Position numbers and translations under genes: made by a program. Positions 29,663 through 38,362 of a stretch of DNA of 53,669 bases are shown piece by piece. The notes under the pieces are model-generated. The model made no database searches, was not told the DNA's origin, and worked only from the letters and a program-made list of their open reading frames with translations. The stretch lies in NCBI RefSeq assembly GCF_008386575.1, contig NZ_VUOA01000029.1, positions 1 to 53,669 of the forward strand. Direction: 5' to 3'. Each line of letters begins with the position of its first letter. Position 1 is the first letter of the stretch. This stretch comes from Salinarimonas soli (GTDB lineage Bacteria > Pseudomonadota > Alphaproteobacteria > Rhizobiales > Beijerinckiaceae).

Positions 29663-32600
29663 CTAATATTCCCACTCGGCCGCGATGCCCACCGAGCCGC
29701 TGCCGTCGGCGCCCGCCTCGCCCTGGAGCTTCAGGCGGCGGGTGATGTCGACATCCACCGTGACGCCCGTCTCCTCCGGGCGCGTCCCTGCCCGCACTCC
29801 GACCCGCAGCCGGTCCGAGATGTAGCGCGAGGCGCCGATCGCCGGTCCGCCGCCGGCGCCCGTGGTGATGTCGAGGCTGTCGACGCCGAGCGAGCGGCGC
29901 AGCTGCTCGAAGGCGCCCCCGCCGCCGCCCGACAGGGTCGCGACGGCCTGGGCGAGCTGGAGCGCCTGGCCCGGGGTGAGGCCGCCCGCCGCGCGGCGGA
30001 ACAGGAGGCGGGAGAGCACCTCGTCCTGGGGCAGGTCCGGGTCGGAGGTGATGGCGAAGTCGGGCCGGGAGGCGGGACCCGTGACGGCGATGCGGGCGGT
30101 GATGTCGGCGGCCTGGGTCTCGGCCACGAAATCGAGGGATGGGGTGAGGTCGCCCGTGAAGTCGAGGCGCCCACGGGTGAAGGAGAGGCGCTGGCCCAGG
30201 ATGTCGAGGCGCCCGCGCCGCAGATCGAAGGCGCCCACCGCCGCCACGTCCCGGGTGGTGCCGGTGAGGCGCAGCTCGCCGCCGAGCTCCGCCTCGATGC
30301 CGCGCCCGCGCACGAAGATGCGGTTTTGCGCCACGATGGTGAGGTCGAGGGCGGCGGCGAAGGGCGCGGCCCCCTTGCCACCCGCTGCGTCCCGGCGCCG
30401 GCGCTCCAGCTTCAGGCGCGCCGCGGCCTGCGGCGGGGGCGCGACGTGGCGGGTGCCCGGCAGGGGGCGTTGCGTGGTGGGCAGGCGGTCGGGCACCGAG
30501 AGGTCGAGGGTCACGAGGTCGATGCGCCCGGCGATGCGGGGGCTGCGGGCCAGGGGACCGCCGAGCGTGAGGTCGAGATCCGCCACGGCGGTGGCCTCCG
30601 GGCCGGAGGCGAGCTGCGCGCGCCGCCCCGTGATCGCGATCTCGCCGGGGAAGCCTGCGCCGGGATCGAGGGTGACGCGGCCCGAGGCGGCAAGGGTGCC
30701 CCCGTTCGGCGTCGCGGCCTCCACGCCCTCCAGGACGAGGTTGTCGCCGCGCGCCGCGAGGCGGCCTCGGATGCCCGTGATCCGGATCCCGCGCAACGGA
30801 TCGTCGAAGGCCGCGCCCTCCAGGGTGACGGCACCCGTGACGTCGGGCCGCGCGGCGTCGCCTCGGATCGCGAGATCGACCGCGGCGTTGCCCGCAAGCC
30901 GCTGGCCCGTGGCGCCCAGCGCCGCGTTCGCCACCGCGAGATCGATGCGCCCGCGCGCCGCGAGATCGAGGTTGCCCGTGGCCGCGAGCGGCACGCTGCC
31001 GGTGACCTCGAGGCGCCCGGCCCGGGGCGCGTCGATGGAGGCCTGCACGCTCGCGCGCTCGTCGAGAAGCCGCCCCTCGGCGCGAACAGTCAGCGGGCCG
31101 AGGCCCGCCTCGCGCAGCTGCGGCGCCACGAGGCCCTGGATCGCGAGCTGGTAGGTGCCCGTGGGGCTCGCGGCGGTGCCCGTCACCCGGGCGGTGCCGT
31201 CGAGGGTGCCGGAGAGGCCGAGGCCGGGGCTCACGATCTCGGCCGCGGCGAGGGGCACCCGCACGGCCCGCACGTCGAGATCGAGCGCCGCGCCCGCGGT
31301 GCCCGCGACCGTGAGCCGGCCCGAGCCCAGCGCGAGGGTGAGGTCGGCGATGCGGACGGAGCCGCGATCGAGAACGAGGCTCGCCGGATTGGCGAGGCTG
31401 AGGCGCTGGGCGCCGCGCCGGGCCTGGAAGGCGGCGAGATCGACCCGGTTGCCGGTGCCGGCGGGGGTGAGCGTGCCGCGCGCCTCCAGGTCGAAGCCCT
31501 GCGCCGCGCCGGTCACGTCGAAGGCGGTCGAGGCGCCGCGCGACTGCGCCTCCAGACGCACGCGGCTGAAGGTCTGGCCCGCCACGGCAAGGCTCTCGGC
31601 GGCGATCCGCCCGTCGATGCGGGGTTGCCCTAAGGGATCGCGGGCCTCGACGTCGGCCGTCAGCGCGCGAAGCTCCGTGGTGCCCAGGCGAAGGCGCGCG
31701 CCCTTGGCGTCGATGCGGGCCACCTGGACGCCCTCGCGCACGCTCAAGGCCACGGCGGCGTCGATGCTGCCGGCGAGCCGGGTCAGCACGAGGGGGCTCA
31801 GGTCGTCGAGATTGCCCGCCTTGAGGGCGACCTGGCCCGTGGCAAGCCCGTCTGGGCCGACCCCCACGCCGCCGCGCAGGGTGACGGAGCCGATGGCGAG
31901 GTCGAGATCGTCGAGGCGCAGGGGACCGCTGGGGGAGGGCCGCGCGATCGCGAGCCGTCCCGCCGCCCGCTTGCCCGAGACCTCGCCGTCGAGGGACACG
32001 CGGGCCGAGAGCGCGCCCGTGAGGTCGGTGCCGCGCACCTCCAGGTCGAGGCGGGGGATCGGCCGGTCGAGGGCGCGCACGTTTTGGAGCCGGGCGGTCG
32101 CCGTCACGTCGGGGCGGTCGAGCCCGCCCGTGAGGCGCGCCTCGACCCGGGCGCGGCCGGCCTGGATCGCGGGATCGAGGCGCGCGAGGTCGGGGATGGA
32201 GAGGCGCAGGCCGAGATCGGCGTCGGCGGCCGTGGCGCGCCCGTCGAGGACGGCCTCCACGTTGGCCCCGTTCACGCGAAGCCCCTCCACGGCGAAGCCG
32301 TCGGGGAGGCGGCGCACGAGGCCCGCGAGGGTCACGGAGCGGCCGACGAGGCCGTCGAGGGCGGGCCTGCGGCTGGAGAAGCCGTCGAGCTCGCCATCGA
32401 CCCGGGCCGCGACCCGGGAGGGGGAGCCCGTGAGGCCGACGGTGAGGCGGGCCGAGCCGCGCAAGGGGCTGCCCGCGAGGCCCGACAGGGGCTCCAGCGA
32501 GGGCAGGCGGGCCCGCACGGTACCGGCGAGGACGCCCGTGCCGACGCGGCCCTCGAAATCGGCCTCCCCGGTCGGGGTCTCGATCCGGGCGCTCTCCACC

Positions 32601-33967
32601 GACGCGACGCCTTCAAGGTCCACGGTCCCGCGCGCCTTCAGGCTCGCGCGGAGGCCGACGGCGCGGCCGAGGTCCCGGTCCTTGAGGGCCAGGCCGCGGG
32701 CGTCGGCCGTGACCTCGAAGCGGAAGCGGTCGGGCGTGGCGGCATTGCCCTCCGGCGAGGAGGCGAGTCGCGCGTCGAGCCGGTCGAGGGAGAGGTCAGG
32801 CAGGCGGACCCCGCCGGCCACGATCGTGCCGTCGACGCGCGGCGCGAGCGGCGGGCCGCGCAGCGCAAGATCGAGGGAGAGCTCGGCGAGCGCCACCTCG
32901 CCCGGCCGGACGGCATTCGCCGCCTCGGGCAGGGCGCGCCCCGCGACCCGCAGGTCCAGGGTTCGGTCGGGGGCGACCGTGCCGTTGACGTCGAGGGTGG
33001 CGAGCGAGGAGGCGAGGCCGATGCCCTCCAGCCGGACGCTGCCGTCGTCGCCGAAGGCCGCCCCGCCGTCGAGGCGGGTGGTGCCCGCGAAGACCGGCGC
33101 CACGGCGGGGGGCACGAGGCCCGCGATCTGGGCGGCGAGCCCCAGGGTCGCCCGGTAGGCGGTGCCGGCCCGCGCGATGCGGGCCTCGCCCTGCGCCCCG
33201 ATGGTGGGCCCCGCCGTGAAGTCGAGGCGGGCCGCGAAGGCGCCGAGCGGCCCCTCCCCGCTCGCCTTGAGGGCGACGGGGGGCAGGCCCGGCAGGTCGA
33301 GGAGGCGGGCCGCGAGCCCGCCCGCGGGCTCGTCGTGAACGAGGTCGAGGCGCAGGCGCGCCGTCTGCGGCACGTAGGCGAGCTCGATGGAGAGCCGGCC
33401 CGGGGCGTCGCGGCGGGTGGCGGCGAAGACGAGGTCGAGCCCCTCGGAGGGCGCGCCGAGCGTGGCCCGCCCCTGCGCCTGGAGGCGGGCGGGGGTGCCG
33501 AGCACGGGCGCGCCGAGCGCGAGCTCGCCCAGGGCGAAGCGCTCCACCACCACCTTCACGGGGAGCTCGGGCAGGATCGGATCGCCGGACGGGGGCGGCT
33601 CGCCTTCGGCGGGCAAGGGCCGGCGCGGCAGGTCGATGCGGTCGATCTCCAGGGCGTCCACCTGGAGGCGCCCGCGCAGGAGCGCCGTGCGGCTCCAGTT
33701 GAGGCGGGCGCGGTCGACGGACAGCCAGACGCCGTCGCGGTCGCTGATGCGGATGTCGCGGATGACGGCATTGGAGGAGAGCACGCCCTCCACCGCCCCG
33801 ATGCTGACCCGGGTCGCGGGGGTCGAGAGGAGGCGCGAGATGAGGCCCGCCAGGACGCCCTGATCGGTCTGGGCGCGCCCGGGCTGGACCGTGACGACCA
33901 CGACGGCGAGCGCCAGGAGGGCGACCGCGCCGGCGAGGACGGGGCGGAGGAGACGGGGGAGCCGCAT
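29663..33967 (-). CDS. tamB: Translocation and assembly module subunit TamB (DUF490)
   Basis: This 1434-residue inner-membrane-anchored protein has one N-terminal membrane helix (about residues 10-30, LAGAVALLALAVVVVTVQ) and a very long beta-rich periplasmic part with repeated groove-forming strands, as in TamB/AsmA-like lipid-transport proteins. The last about 400 residues form the conserved DUF490 C-terminus with FDLRRGRLDILGQRLSFTRG, SRPDFAITSDPDLPQDEVLS and a final WEY. With TamA it aids assembly of outer-membrane beta-barrels and possibly phospholipid transfer. Its ATG overlaps the tamA stop by one base (TGATG), so they are coupled. Confidence 0.95.
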   Translation of the reverse strand: MRLPRLLRPVLAGAVALLALAVVVVTVQPGRAQTDQGVLAGLISRLLSTPATRVSIGAVEGVLSSNAVIRDIRISDRDGVWLSVDRARLNWSRTALLRGRLQVDALEIDRIDLPRRPLPAEGEPPPSGDPILPELPVKVVVERFALGELALGAPVLGTPARLQAQGRATLGAPSEGLDLVFAATRRDAPGRLSIELAYVPQTARLRLDLVHDEPAGGLAARLLDLPGLPPVALKASGEGPLGAFAARLDFTAGPTIGAQGEARIARAGTAYRATLGLAAQIAGLVPPAVAPVFAGTTRLDGGAAFGDDGSVRLEGIGLASSLATLDVNGTVAPDRTLDLRVAGRALPEAANAVRPGEVALAELSLDLALRGPPLAPRVDGTIVAGGVRLPDLSLDRLDARLASSPEGNAATPDRFRFEVTADARGLALKDRDLGRAVGLRASLKARGTVDLEGVASVESARIETPTGEADFEGRVGTGVLAGTVRARLPSLEPLSGLAGSPLRGSARLTVGLTGSPSRVAARVDGELDGFSSRRPALDGLVGRSVTLAGLVRRLPDGFAVEGLRVNGANVEAVLDGRATAADADLGLRLSIPDLARLDPAIQAGRARVEARLTGGLDRPDVTATARLQNVRALDRPIPRLDLEVRGTDLTGALSARVSLDGEVSGKRAAGRLAIARPSPSGPLRLDDLDLAIGSVTLRGGVGVGPDGLATGQVALKAGNLDDLSPLVLTRLAGSIDAAVALSVREGVQVARIDAKGARLRLGTTELRALTADVEARDPLGQPRIDGRIAAESLAVAGQTFSRVRLEAQSRGASTAFDVTGAAQGFDLEARGTLTPAGTGNRVDLAAFQARRGAQRLSLANPASLVLDRGSVRIADLTLALGSGRLTVAGTAGAALDLDVRAVRVPLAAAEIVSPGLGLSGTLDGTARVTGTAASPTGTYQLAIQGLVAPQLREAGLGPLTVRAEGRLLDERASVQASIDAPRAGRLEVTGSVPLAATGNLDLAARGRIDLAVANAALGATGQRLAGNAAVDLAIRGDAARPDVTGAVTLEGAAFDDPLRGIRITGIRGRLAARGDNLVLEGVEAATPNGGTLAASGRVTLDPGAGFPGEIAITGRRAQLASGPEATAVADLDLTLGGPLARSPRIAGRIDLVTLDLSVPDRLPTTQRPLPGTRHVAPPPQAAARLKLERRRRDAAGGKGAAPFAAALDLTIVAQNRIFVRGRGIEAELGGELRLTGTTRDVAAVGAFDLRRGRLDILGQRLSFTRGRLDFTGDLTPSLDFVAETQAADITARIAVTGPASRPDFAITSDPDLPQDEVLSRLLFRRAAGGLTPGQALQLAQAVATLSGGGGGAFEQLRRSLGVDSLDITTGAGGGPAIGASRYISDRLRVGVRAGTRPEETGVTVDVDITRRLKLQGEAGADGSGSVGIAAEWEY

Positions 33968-35964
33968 CAGAACGCCTGTCCGAAGCCGATATAGATCGCG
34001 ACCGGGCGGTCGCCGCGCTCGCGGCCGACGGGGGTCGCGACGTCGAGGCGGATGGGGCCGATCCCCGTGTAGTAGCGCAGGCCCAGGCCCGCCGCGACCC
34101 GCAGGCGCTGCGAGCCGTCGGGCAGGCTGGAGGCGAAGGCGGTGCCCGCGTCGACGAAGGGCACGATGCCGATGGTGTCGGTGACCTTGATCCGGGCCTC
34201 GACCGATCCCTCCAGGAGGCTTCGCCCACCGATGGGCTCGCCCAGGAAGCGGGGGCCGAGGCTGCGATAGCGGAAGCCCCGCACGGAGCCGCCGCCGCCC
34301 GCGAAGAAGCGCCGGTTCGCCGGGATGTCCTCCAGGTCCGCGCCCACGATGGTGCCGAGCCCGAGGCGCCCGGCGAGCACCACGCGGGCCGCCTCGTCGA
34401 GGGCGAGATAGGCCGAGGCGTTCACCTGGGCGACGGCGAGGCCCACGGACGAGCCGAGGAAGGTGGGATAGCCCGCCACCCGGGCGGTGGCGCGCACGCC
34501 CTCGGTGGGGTCGAGGGGCCGGTCGGTGGAATCGTAGGTGACCGAGGCCGGGATGCCCACCAGGGTGTAGTCGATCTCGCCCAGCACATCGCGGGCCTGG
34601 CCGACCTCCGCCTCGACGCCGATCTGCGCCGAGACGCGCTCGGCGAAGCGGTGGCGGATGCCGGCGCTCACGTTGGCGAACCGGCTCACATAGCCCTCGG
34701 TGCGCTCGCGGGCCACGTTCGCGTCGAGCAGCAGGTCGTTGCGGGTGCCGTAGAGCGCGGGCTTGAGGAAGCTCACGGTGAAGCGCCCGCCGAGGTCGTT
34801 CAGGCGCTCCCCGATGCCGTCCTTGCGGTCGCCCGAGCGGACGGCGTCCGGGCCGCGCGCCGTCAGATAGGACAGGACCCCCTCGATGCGCAGGCGCTCG
34901 GCGCCGCCGAACAGGTTGCGGTGGATCCAGTAGGCCCGCAGCGCCGGGCCGTCCGTGGTCGAGTAGCGGGCCGAGGCGCCCACCACCCGGGGCGCCCGGT
35001 CCGACACGTCGACGAACAGGGGCAGGTTGCCGTTGGCGTCGAGGCCCGATTCGTCCTCGGGCGTCCGCACCCGCACCGAGGAGAGCGCCTCGATCTGGCC
35101 CACCGAGCGGCGGATGGAGGCGAGCGCCTCGGGGGAATAGGGGTCGCCGGGCCGGGAATAGATGAAAGAGCGGATCACGGCGTGGTCGACGGCCGTGGTG
35201 CCGCCGATCGTCGCCTCGCCCAGCGCGATGACGGGTCCGGGCTCGACCACGAGGGTGAGGTCGAGGGCCGCCTCCGGGTGGACCACCACGGGATCGGCCC
35301 GGGCGATGCGCACGAAGGGGCGCGAGCCCGCCCGGAAATGATCGACGATGCGGGCCTGCGCGGCGAGGATGTCGGCGGTGCGGGCCGGGGCGCCGGTCTC
35401 GAGGGCGACGATGCGCGGCGGCAGGGCCTCGGGCGGAAGCGGCACGCCGCCGGGGCCCAGGACCGCCAGCGAGCGCACGCGAAAGAGCGGCCCGGGATCG
35501 GCGACGATGCGCACGGGCACCTGCGCGACGGCGCGATAGGCCGAGGCCGCCGCGGCGGCCGCCGCCGTGCGGTCGACGCCGAGCCGCAGGGGCACGCCCG
35601 CCACCTCGACGGCGACGGTGGCGTTGTAATGGCCCGCGCCCCAGAGCGCGTCGACGAGGCGGGGCAGGTCGGCCTGGGCGCGGCGCACGAGGGCGTCGGC
35701 GTCGGGGGGCGCGTCGCCGCGCAGGCCGTAGAGGGTGGAGGCGGCTTCGAGCGCGTTCACGAGGGCGCGCTCGCCGCCCGCGACCTCCACGGTGACGGCA
35801 TAGGGGAGCGCGTCGGCGCTCGGCGCGGGCGCGCGCTCGCGGTTCCCGAACAGGCCGAACGGGTCGAGATCGAGGGCCGGGGCGGACCCGGCCCCGAGCA
35901 CCAAGGCGACCGCCGTGGCGAACCGCAATCCGCGGCGGGCCCAGGGCCCGCGTTCCGCTCTCAT
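33967..35964 (-). CDS. tamA: Translocation and assembly module subunit TamA (Omp85 family)
   Basis: This 665-residue outer-membrane protein has a signal peptide (about residues 1-30, GLRFATAVALVLGAGSAPA), three POTRA-like domains (about 45-330) and a C-terminal 16-strand barrel. Barrel markers are FFAGGGGSVRGFRYRSLGPR, an Omp85 VRGF/Y loop, and the terminal IYIGFGQAF ending in Phe. It forms the outer-membrane half of the TamAB machine. The start at 35964 places the signal peptide correctly; the frame is open for another 33 codons without signal features. It is divergent from the XRE-cupin regulator. About 184 bp (35965-36147) separate the starts. Confidence 0.95.
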   Translation of the reverse strand: MRAERGPWARRGLRFATAVALVLGAGSAPALDLDPFGLFGNRERAPAPSADALPYAVTVEVAGGERALVNALEAASTLYGLRGDAPPDADALVRRAQADLPRLVDALWGAGHYNATVAVEVAGVPLRLGVDRTAAAAAAASAYRAVAQVPVRIVADPGPLFRVRSLAVLGPGGVPLPPEALPPRIVALETGAPARTADILAAQARIVDHFRAGSRPFVRIARADPVVVHPEAALDLTLVVEPGPVIALGEATIGGTTAVDHAVIRSFIYSRPGDPYSPEALASIRRSVGQIEALSSVRVRTPEDESGLDANGNLPLFVDVSDRAPRVVGASARYSTTDGPALRAYWIHRNLFGGAERLRIEGVLSYLTARGPDAVRSGDRKDGIGERLNDLGGRFTVSFLKPALYGTRNDLLLDANVARERTEGYVSRFANVSAGIRHRFAERVSAQIGVEAEVGQARDVLGEIDYTLVGIPASVTYDSTDRPLDPTEGVRATARVAGYPTFLGSSVGLAVAQVNASAYLALDEAARVVLAGRLGLGTIVGADLEDIPANRRFFAGGGGSVRGFRYRSLGPRFLGEPIGGRSLLEGSVEARIKVTDTIGIVPFVDAGTAFASSLPDGSQRLRVAAGLGLRYYTGIGPIRLDVATPVGRERGDRPVAIYIGFGQAF

Positions 35965-36113
35965 CCGCCCTCCGCCTTGCCCCGCCGGCGGGGTCGTCCC
36001 CGCGGCTCGCACGCCCTGGCCTGCCATGACCGGACGGTCCCGACGAGCCGCGGCAGCAAACACGATCCGGGCCGGAGCGGCAACCCCTGGGCGGCGGGGC
36101 GCGACGATCCCGC

Positions 36114-36141
36114 TTGACGTCCCCTATCTCAGATTTATTCT
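36114..36141 (+). promoter_or_regulatory. Promoter of the XRE-cupin regulator (probably leaderless mRNA)
   Basis: TTGACG (36114-36119) and TATTCT (36136-36141) are 16 bp apart. The predicted start 6-7 nt later coincides with the ATG at 36148, and no Shine-Dalgarno precedes it, so the transcript is probably leaderless. TCTCA-containing half-repeats flank the -10 and may serve autoregulation. Confidence 0.5.
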
Positions 36142-36147
36142 CATATC

Positions 36148-36717
36148 ATGGATCAGACGGACGGCATGACGCTGGCAAGGCGCATCAAGGCGGCGCGGGG
36201 CGCCCGGGGATGGACCCTGGAGGCGCTCGCCGAGGCGTCCGGGGTGAGCCGCGCCATGATCTCCAAGATCGAGCGCGGCGAGGCAAGCCCCACGGCGGCG
36301 GTGCTGGTGCGGCTCGCGGGCGGGCTCGGGGTCACCCTGGCCTCCCTCTTCGCCGACGAGGGCGCGGACGGCTCGCCCCTGGCGCGCGCCGCCGACCAGC
36401 CTGTCTGGACCGATCCCGCGACGGGGTACCGGCGGCGCACCGTGTCGCCGACGGGCGCGCGCGGCGCGGCCGAGATCACGGACGTCACGGTTCCGGCGGG
36501 CGGGCGCGTGGTGCTCGACAACGCGGTGGGCTGGCGCGGCCTCGGGCAGCAGGTCTGGGTGCTGGCCGGATCCATCGAGATGAGCGTCGGGCCGCAGACC
36601 ACCCGGCTCGATCCCGGCGACTGCCTGTTCATGCGGGTCGACCAGCCCCTCGTCTTCCACAATCCCGGCAGCGAGCCCGCGCGCTACGCGGTCGTGCTGT
36701 CGCGTCTCGAGCCTTGA
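36148..36717 (+). CDS. XRE-family regulator with a cupin domain
   Basis: This 189-residue regulator has a Cro/C1-type helix-turn-helix at about residues 10-65 (RIKAARGARGWTLEALAEAS and VSRAMISKIERGEASPT) and a C-terminal cupin barrel at about 105-185 (WVLAGSIEMSVGPQTTRLDPGD, LVFHNPGSEPARYAVVL), the family in which a small molecule is sensed by the cupin. It is probably a repressor of the adjacent acetyltransferase and itself. The two genes are 9 bp apart and cotranscribed. The ligand is unknown. An in-frame ATG at 36166 is an alternative start. Confidence 0.9.
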   Translation: MDQTDGMTLARRIKAARGARGWTLEALAEASGVSRAMISKIERGEASPTAAVLVRLAGGLGVTLASLFADEGADGSPLARAADQPVWTDPATGYRRRTVSPTGARGAAEITDVTVPAGGRVVLDNAVGWRGLGQQVWVLAGSIEMSVGPQTTRLDPGDCLFMRVDQPLVFHNPGSEPARYAVVLSRLEP

Positions 36718-36726
36718 GGTGACCCG

Positions 36727-37254
36727 ATGACCCAGCCCCCGATCCGTGCCCTCACCGCCGGCGAGGCCCGCGCCCGGGCGGGCGAGCTCGCCGACATCCT
36801 CCTCGATTGCGTGGCGGGCGGGGCCTCGGTGTCGTTCATGGCGGGGCTGACCCGCGACGAGGCGCTCGCCTTCTGGAGCCGGGTGGCGGACGGGGTCGAG
36901 CGGGGCGAGCGCATCCTCCTCGCCGCCGAGGAGGCCGGGCGGCTTGTGGGGACCGTGCAGGTGGTGGCCTCGGGCATCCCCAACCAGCCCCACCGCTCCG
37001 ACCTGTCGAAGATGCTCGTCCACCGGGACGGGCGCGGGCGGGGGCTCGGCGCCGCGCTCCTGCGCGAGGCGGAGGCGCGCTCCCGGGCGGCCGGATGGTG
37101 GCTCATGGTGCTCGACACGGTGGTGGGCAGCGAGGGCGACCGGCTCTATACACGCGGCGGCTGGACGCCCGTCGGCATCATCCCGAACTTCGCCCTCTAC
37201 CCGGACGGATCCCTGTGCGGCACGCGCTATTTCTACAAGGACCTCAGAGGCTGA
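36727..37254 (+). CDS. GNAT-family N-acetyltransferase
   Basis: This 175-residue acetyl-CoA-dependent transferase shows the motif A region LSKMLVHRDGRGRGLGAALLREAEARSR (Q/R-x-x-G-x-G/A form: RGRGLG), preceded by the V-strand RLVGTVQVVASG and followed by LYTRGGWTPVGIIPNFAL. Its substrate, perhaps an amine or antibiotic-like molecule, is not evident. It follows the XRE-cupin regulator in the same transcript, a pairing often seen for amine- or xenobiotic-responsive acetyltransferases. The start ATG 36727 follows GAGGTGACC. Confidence 0.9.
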   Translation: MTQPPIRALTAGEARARAGELADILLDCVAGGASVSFMAGLTRDEALAFWSRVADGVERGERILLAAEEAGRLVGTVQVVASGIPNQPHRSDLSKMLVHRDGRGRGLGAALLREAEARSRAAGWWLMVLDTVVGSEGDRLYTRGGWTPVGIIPNFALYPDGSLCGTRYFYKDLRG

Positions 37255-37279
37255 CCCTTGGGCGGTGCCCACCCTCCGC

Positions 37280-37400
37280 CCTCGTCCTGAGGCGCCCCGC
37301 AACGCGGGGCCTCGAAGGGCGCTCCATGGATCTCAGGACGGCTGTGGAGGCGTGGCGCGTGCTTCGAGATGTCTGCTGGCGCAGGCTCCTCAGCATGAGG
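37280..37400. repeat. Dispersed palindromic repeat, copy 5
   Basis: Complete copy: CCTCGTCCTGAGG at the left, GGGGCCTCGAAGGGCGCTCCA, CTCAGGACGGCTGTGG, TGCTTCGAGATG and CCTCAGCATGAGG at the right. It lies between the GNAT gene and the spermidine-synthase-like gene. Same orientation as copies 3, 4 and 6. Confidence 0.85.
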
Positions 37401-37486
37401 GGGACAGGAGCGGGTCCGTCCGGGTCAGCCTCTCAGGCCCGCCGGAGCGACGTAAGGCTCCCGAATCTTATGGCGGCGGGGCAGGC

Positions 37487-38191
37487 ATGATCCCTTGGGT
37501 TCTCATCGACACGGCGGCGATCCCCGGCGGGGGCGAGCTGCGCCTCAAGCGGCGGGGCGCCGAGTTCTCGATCATGCTGGGCACCAACGAGCTCATGAAC
37601 AGCCGGCTCAGCGGCTCTGAGGAGGCGCTGGGCGCCCTCCCCTGCTCGCGGCTTGCCGGCCGGCCGCGTCCGGCGGTGCTTATCGGCGGCCTGGGCATGG
37701 GCTTCACCTTGCGGGCGGCGCTGGGCGTGCTCGGGCTCGAGGCCCGGGTCACGGTGGCGGAGCTCGTGCCCGCGGTGGTGGCGTGGGCGCGCGGGCCGAT
37801 GGCGGAATTGTTCGCGGGCAGCCTCGACGATCCCCGGGTGGCGGTGCGCGAGGGCGACGTGGGGGCGCTGATCGCCCGCGGGCGGGAGGCCTACGACGCG
37901 ATCCTCCTCGACGTCGACAACGGCCCGGACGGGATCACCACGGAAGGCAACGACCGCCTCTACGGCCCGGCGGGGCTCGGCGCGGCGCGTAGCGCGCTTC
38001 GCCCCGGCGGGATCCTGGCGGTGTGGTCGGCCAACCCGGACCGGGCCTTCGAGGCGCGCCTGCGGCGGGCGGGGTTCGCGGTCGCGGTCGAGAAGGTGCG
38101 CGCGCATGCGGGACGCAGCGGCGCGCGGCACGTGATCTGGCTTGCCACCCGCCCGGGCGGAGCGGGGGCTCAGAACCTAGCCCAGACATAG
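37487..38191 (+). CDS. Spermidine synthase-like methyltransferase-fold protein
   Basis: This 234-residue Rossmann-fold protein has the SpeE/SpmSyn-like layout: GELRLKRRGAEFSIMLGTNELMNSRLSGSE resembles the N-terminal beta domain of spermidine synthases, PAVLIGGLGMGFTLRAALGVLG is the SAM/dcSAM-binding loop, and ARVTVAELVPAVVAWARG and YDAILLDVDNGPDG follow as in the family. The active-site Asp that replaces the methyltransferase loop cannot be verified by eye, so aminopropyltransferase or methyltransferase activity is open. It sits alone between two copies of the dispersed repeat. Confidence 0.8.
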   Translation: MIPWVLIDTAAIPGGGELRLKRRGAEFSIMLGTNELMNSRLSGSEEALGALPCSRLAGRPRPAVLIGGLGMGFTLRAALGVLGLEARVTVAELVPAVVAWARGPMAELFAGSLDDPRVAVREGDVGALIARGREAYDAILLDVDNGPDGITTEGNDRLYGPAGLGAARSALRPGGILAVWSANPDRAFEARLRRAGFAVAVEKVRAHAGRSGARHVIWLATRPGGAGAQNLAQT

Positions 38192-38205
38192 GGCCCACCC
38201 TCCGA

Positions 38206-38325
38206 CCTCGTCCTGAGGTGCCCTGCGAAGCGGGGCGTCGAAGTGCGCTCCAGGGCTCTCCCTCCGGCTCACGAGCGTGCTGCGTGCTTCGGGACGCTTG
38301 CTGGCGCAGGCTCCTCAGCATGAGG
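38206..38325. repeat. Dispersed palindromic repeat, copy 6
   Basis: Complete copy with CCTCGTCCTGAGG (38206-38218) and CCTCAGCATGAGG (38313-38325), diverged internally (GGGGCGTCGAAGTGCGCTCCA, TGCTTCGGGACGCTTGC). It separates the spermidine-synthase-like gene from the convergent end of the sugar ABC operon and may act as a bidirectional transcription boundary. Confidence 0.83.
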
Positions 38326-38362
38326 GGGGGGTGGAGAGGCGGGACGGTCGCGGGTAAGCCTC

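Noticed and set aside
32084-33994. 636-codon open frame on the plus strand opposite tamB
   Set aside because: In very GC-rich DNA the strand opposite a real gene often stays open. It is Arg/Gly/Glu-rich low complexity with no domain, whereas tamB on the other strand has clear family features.
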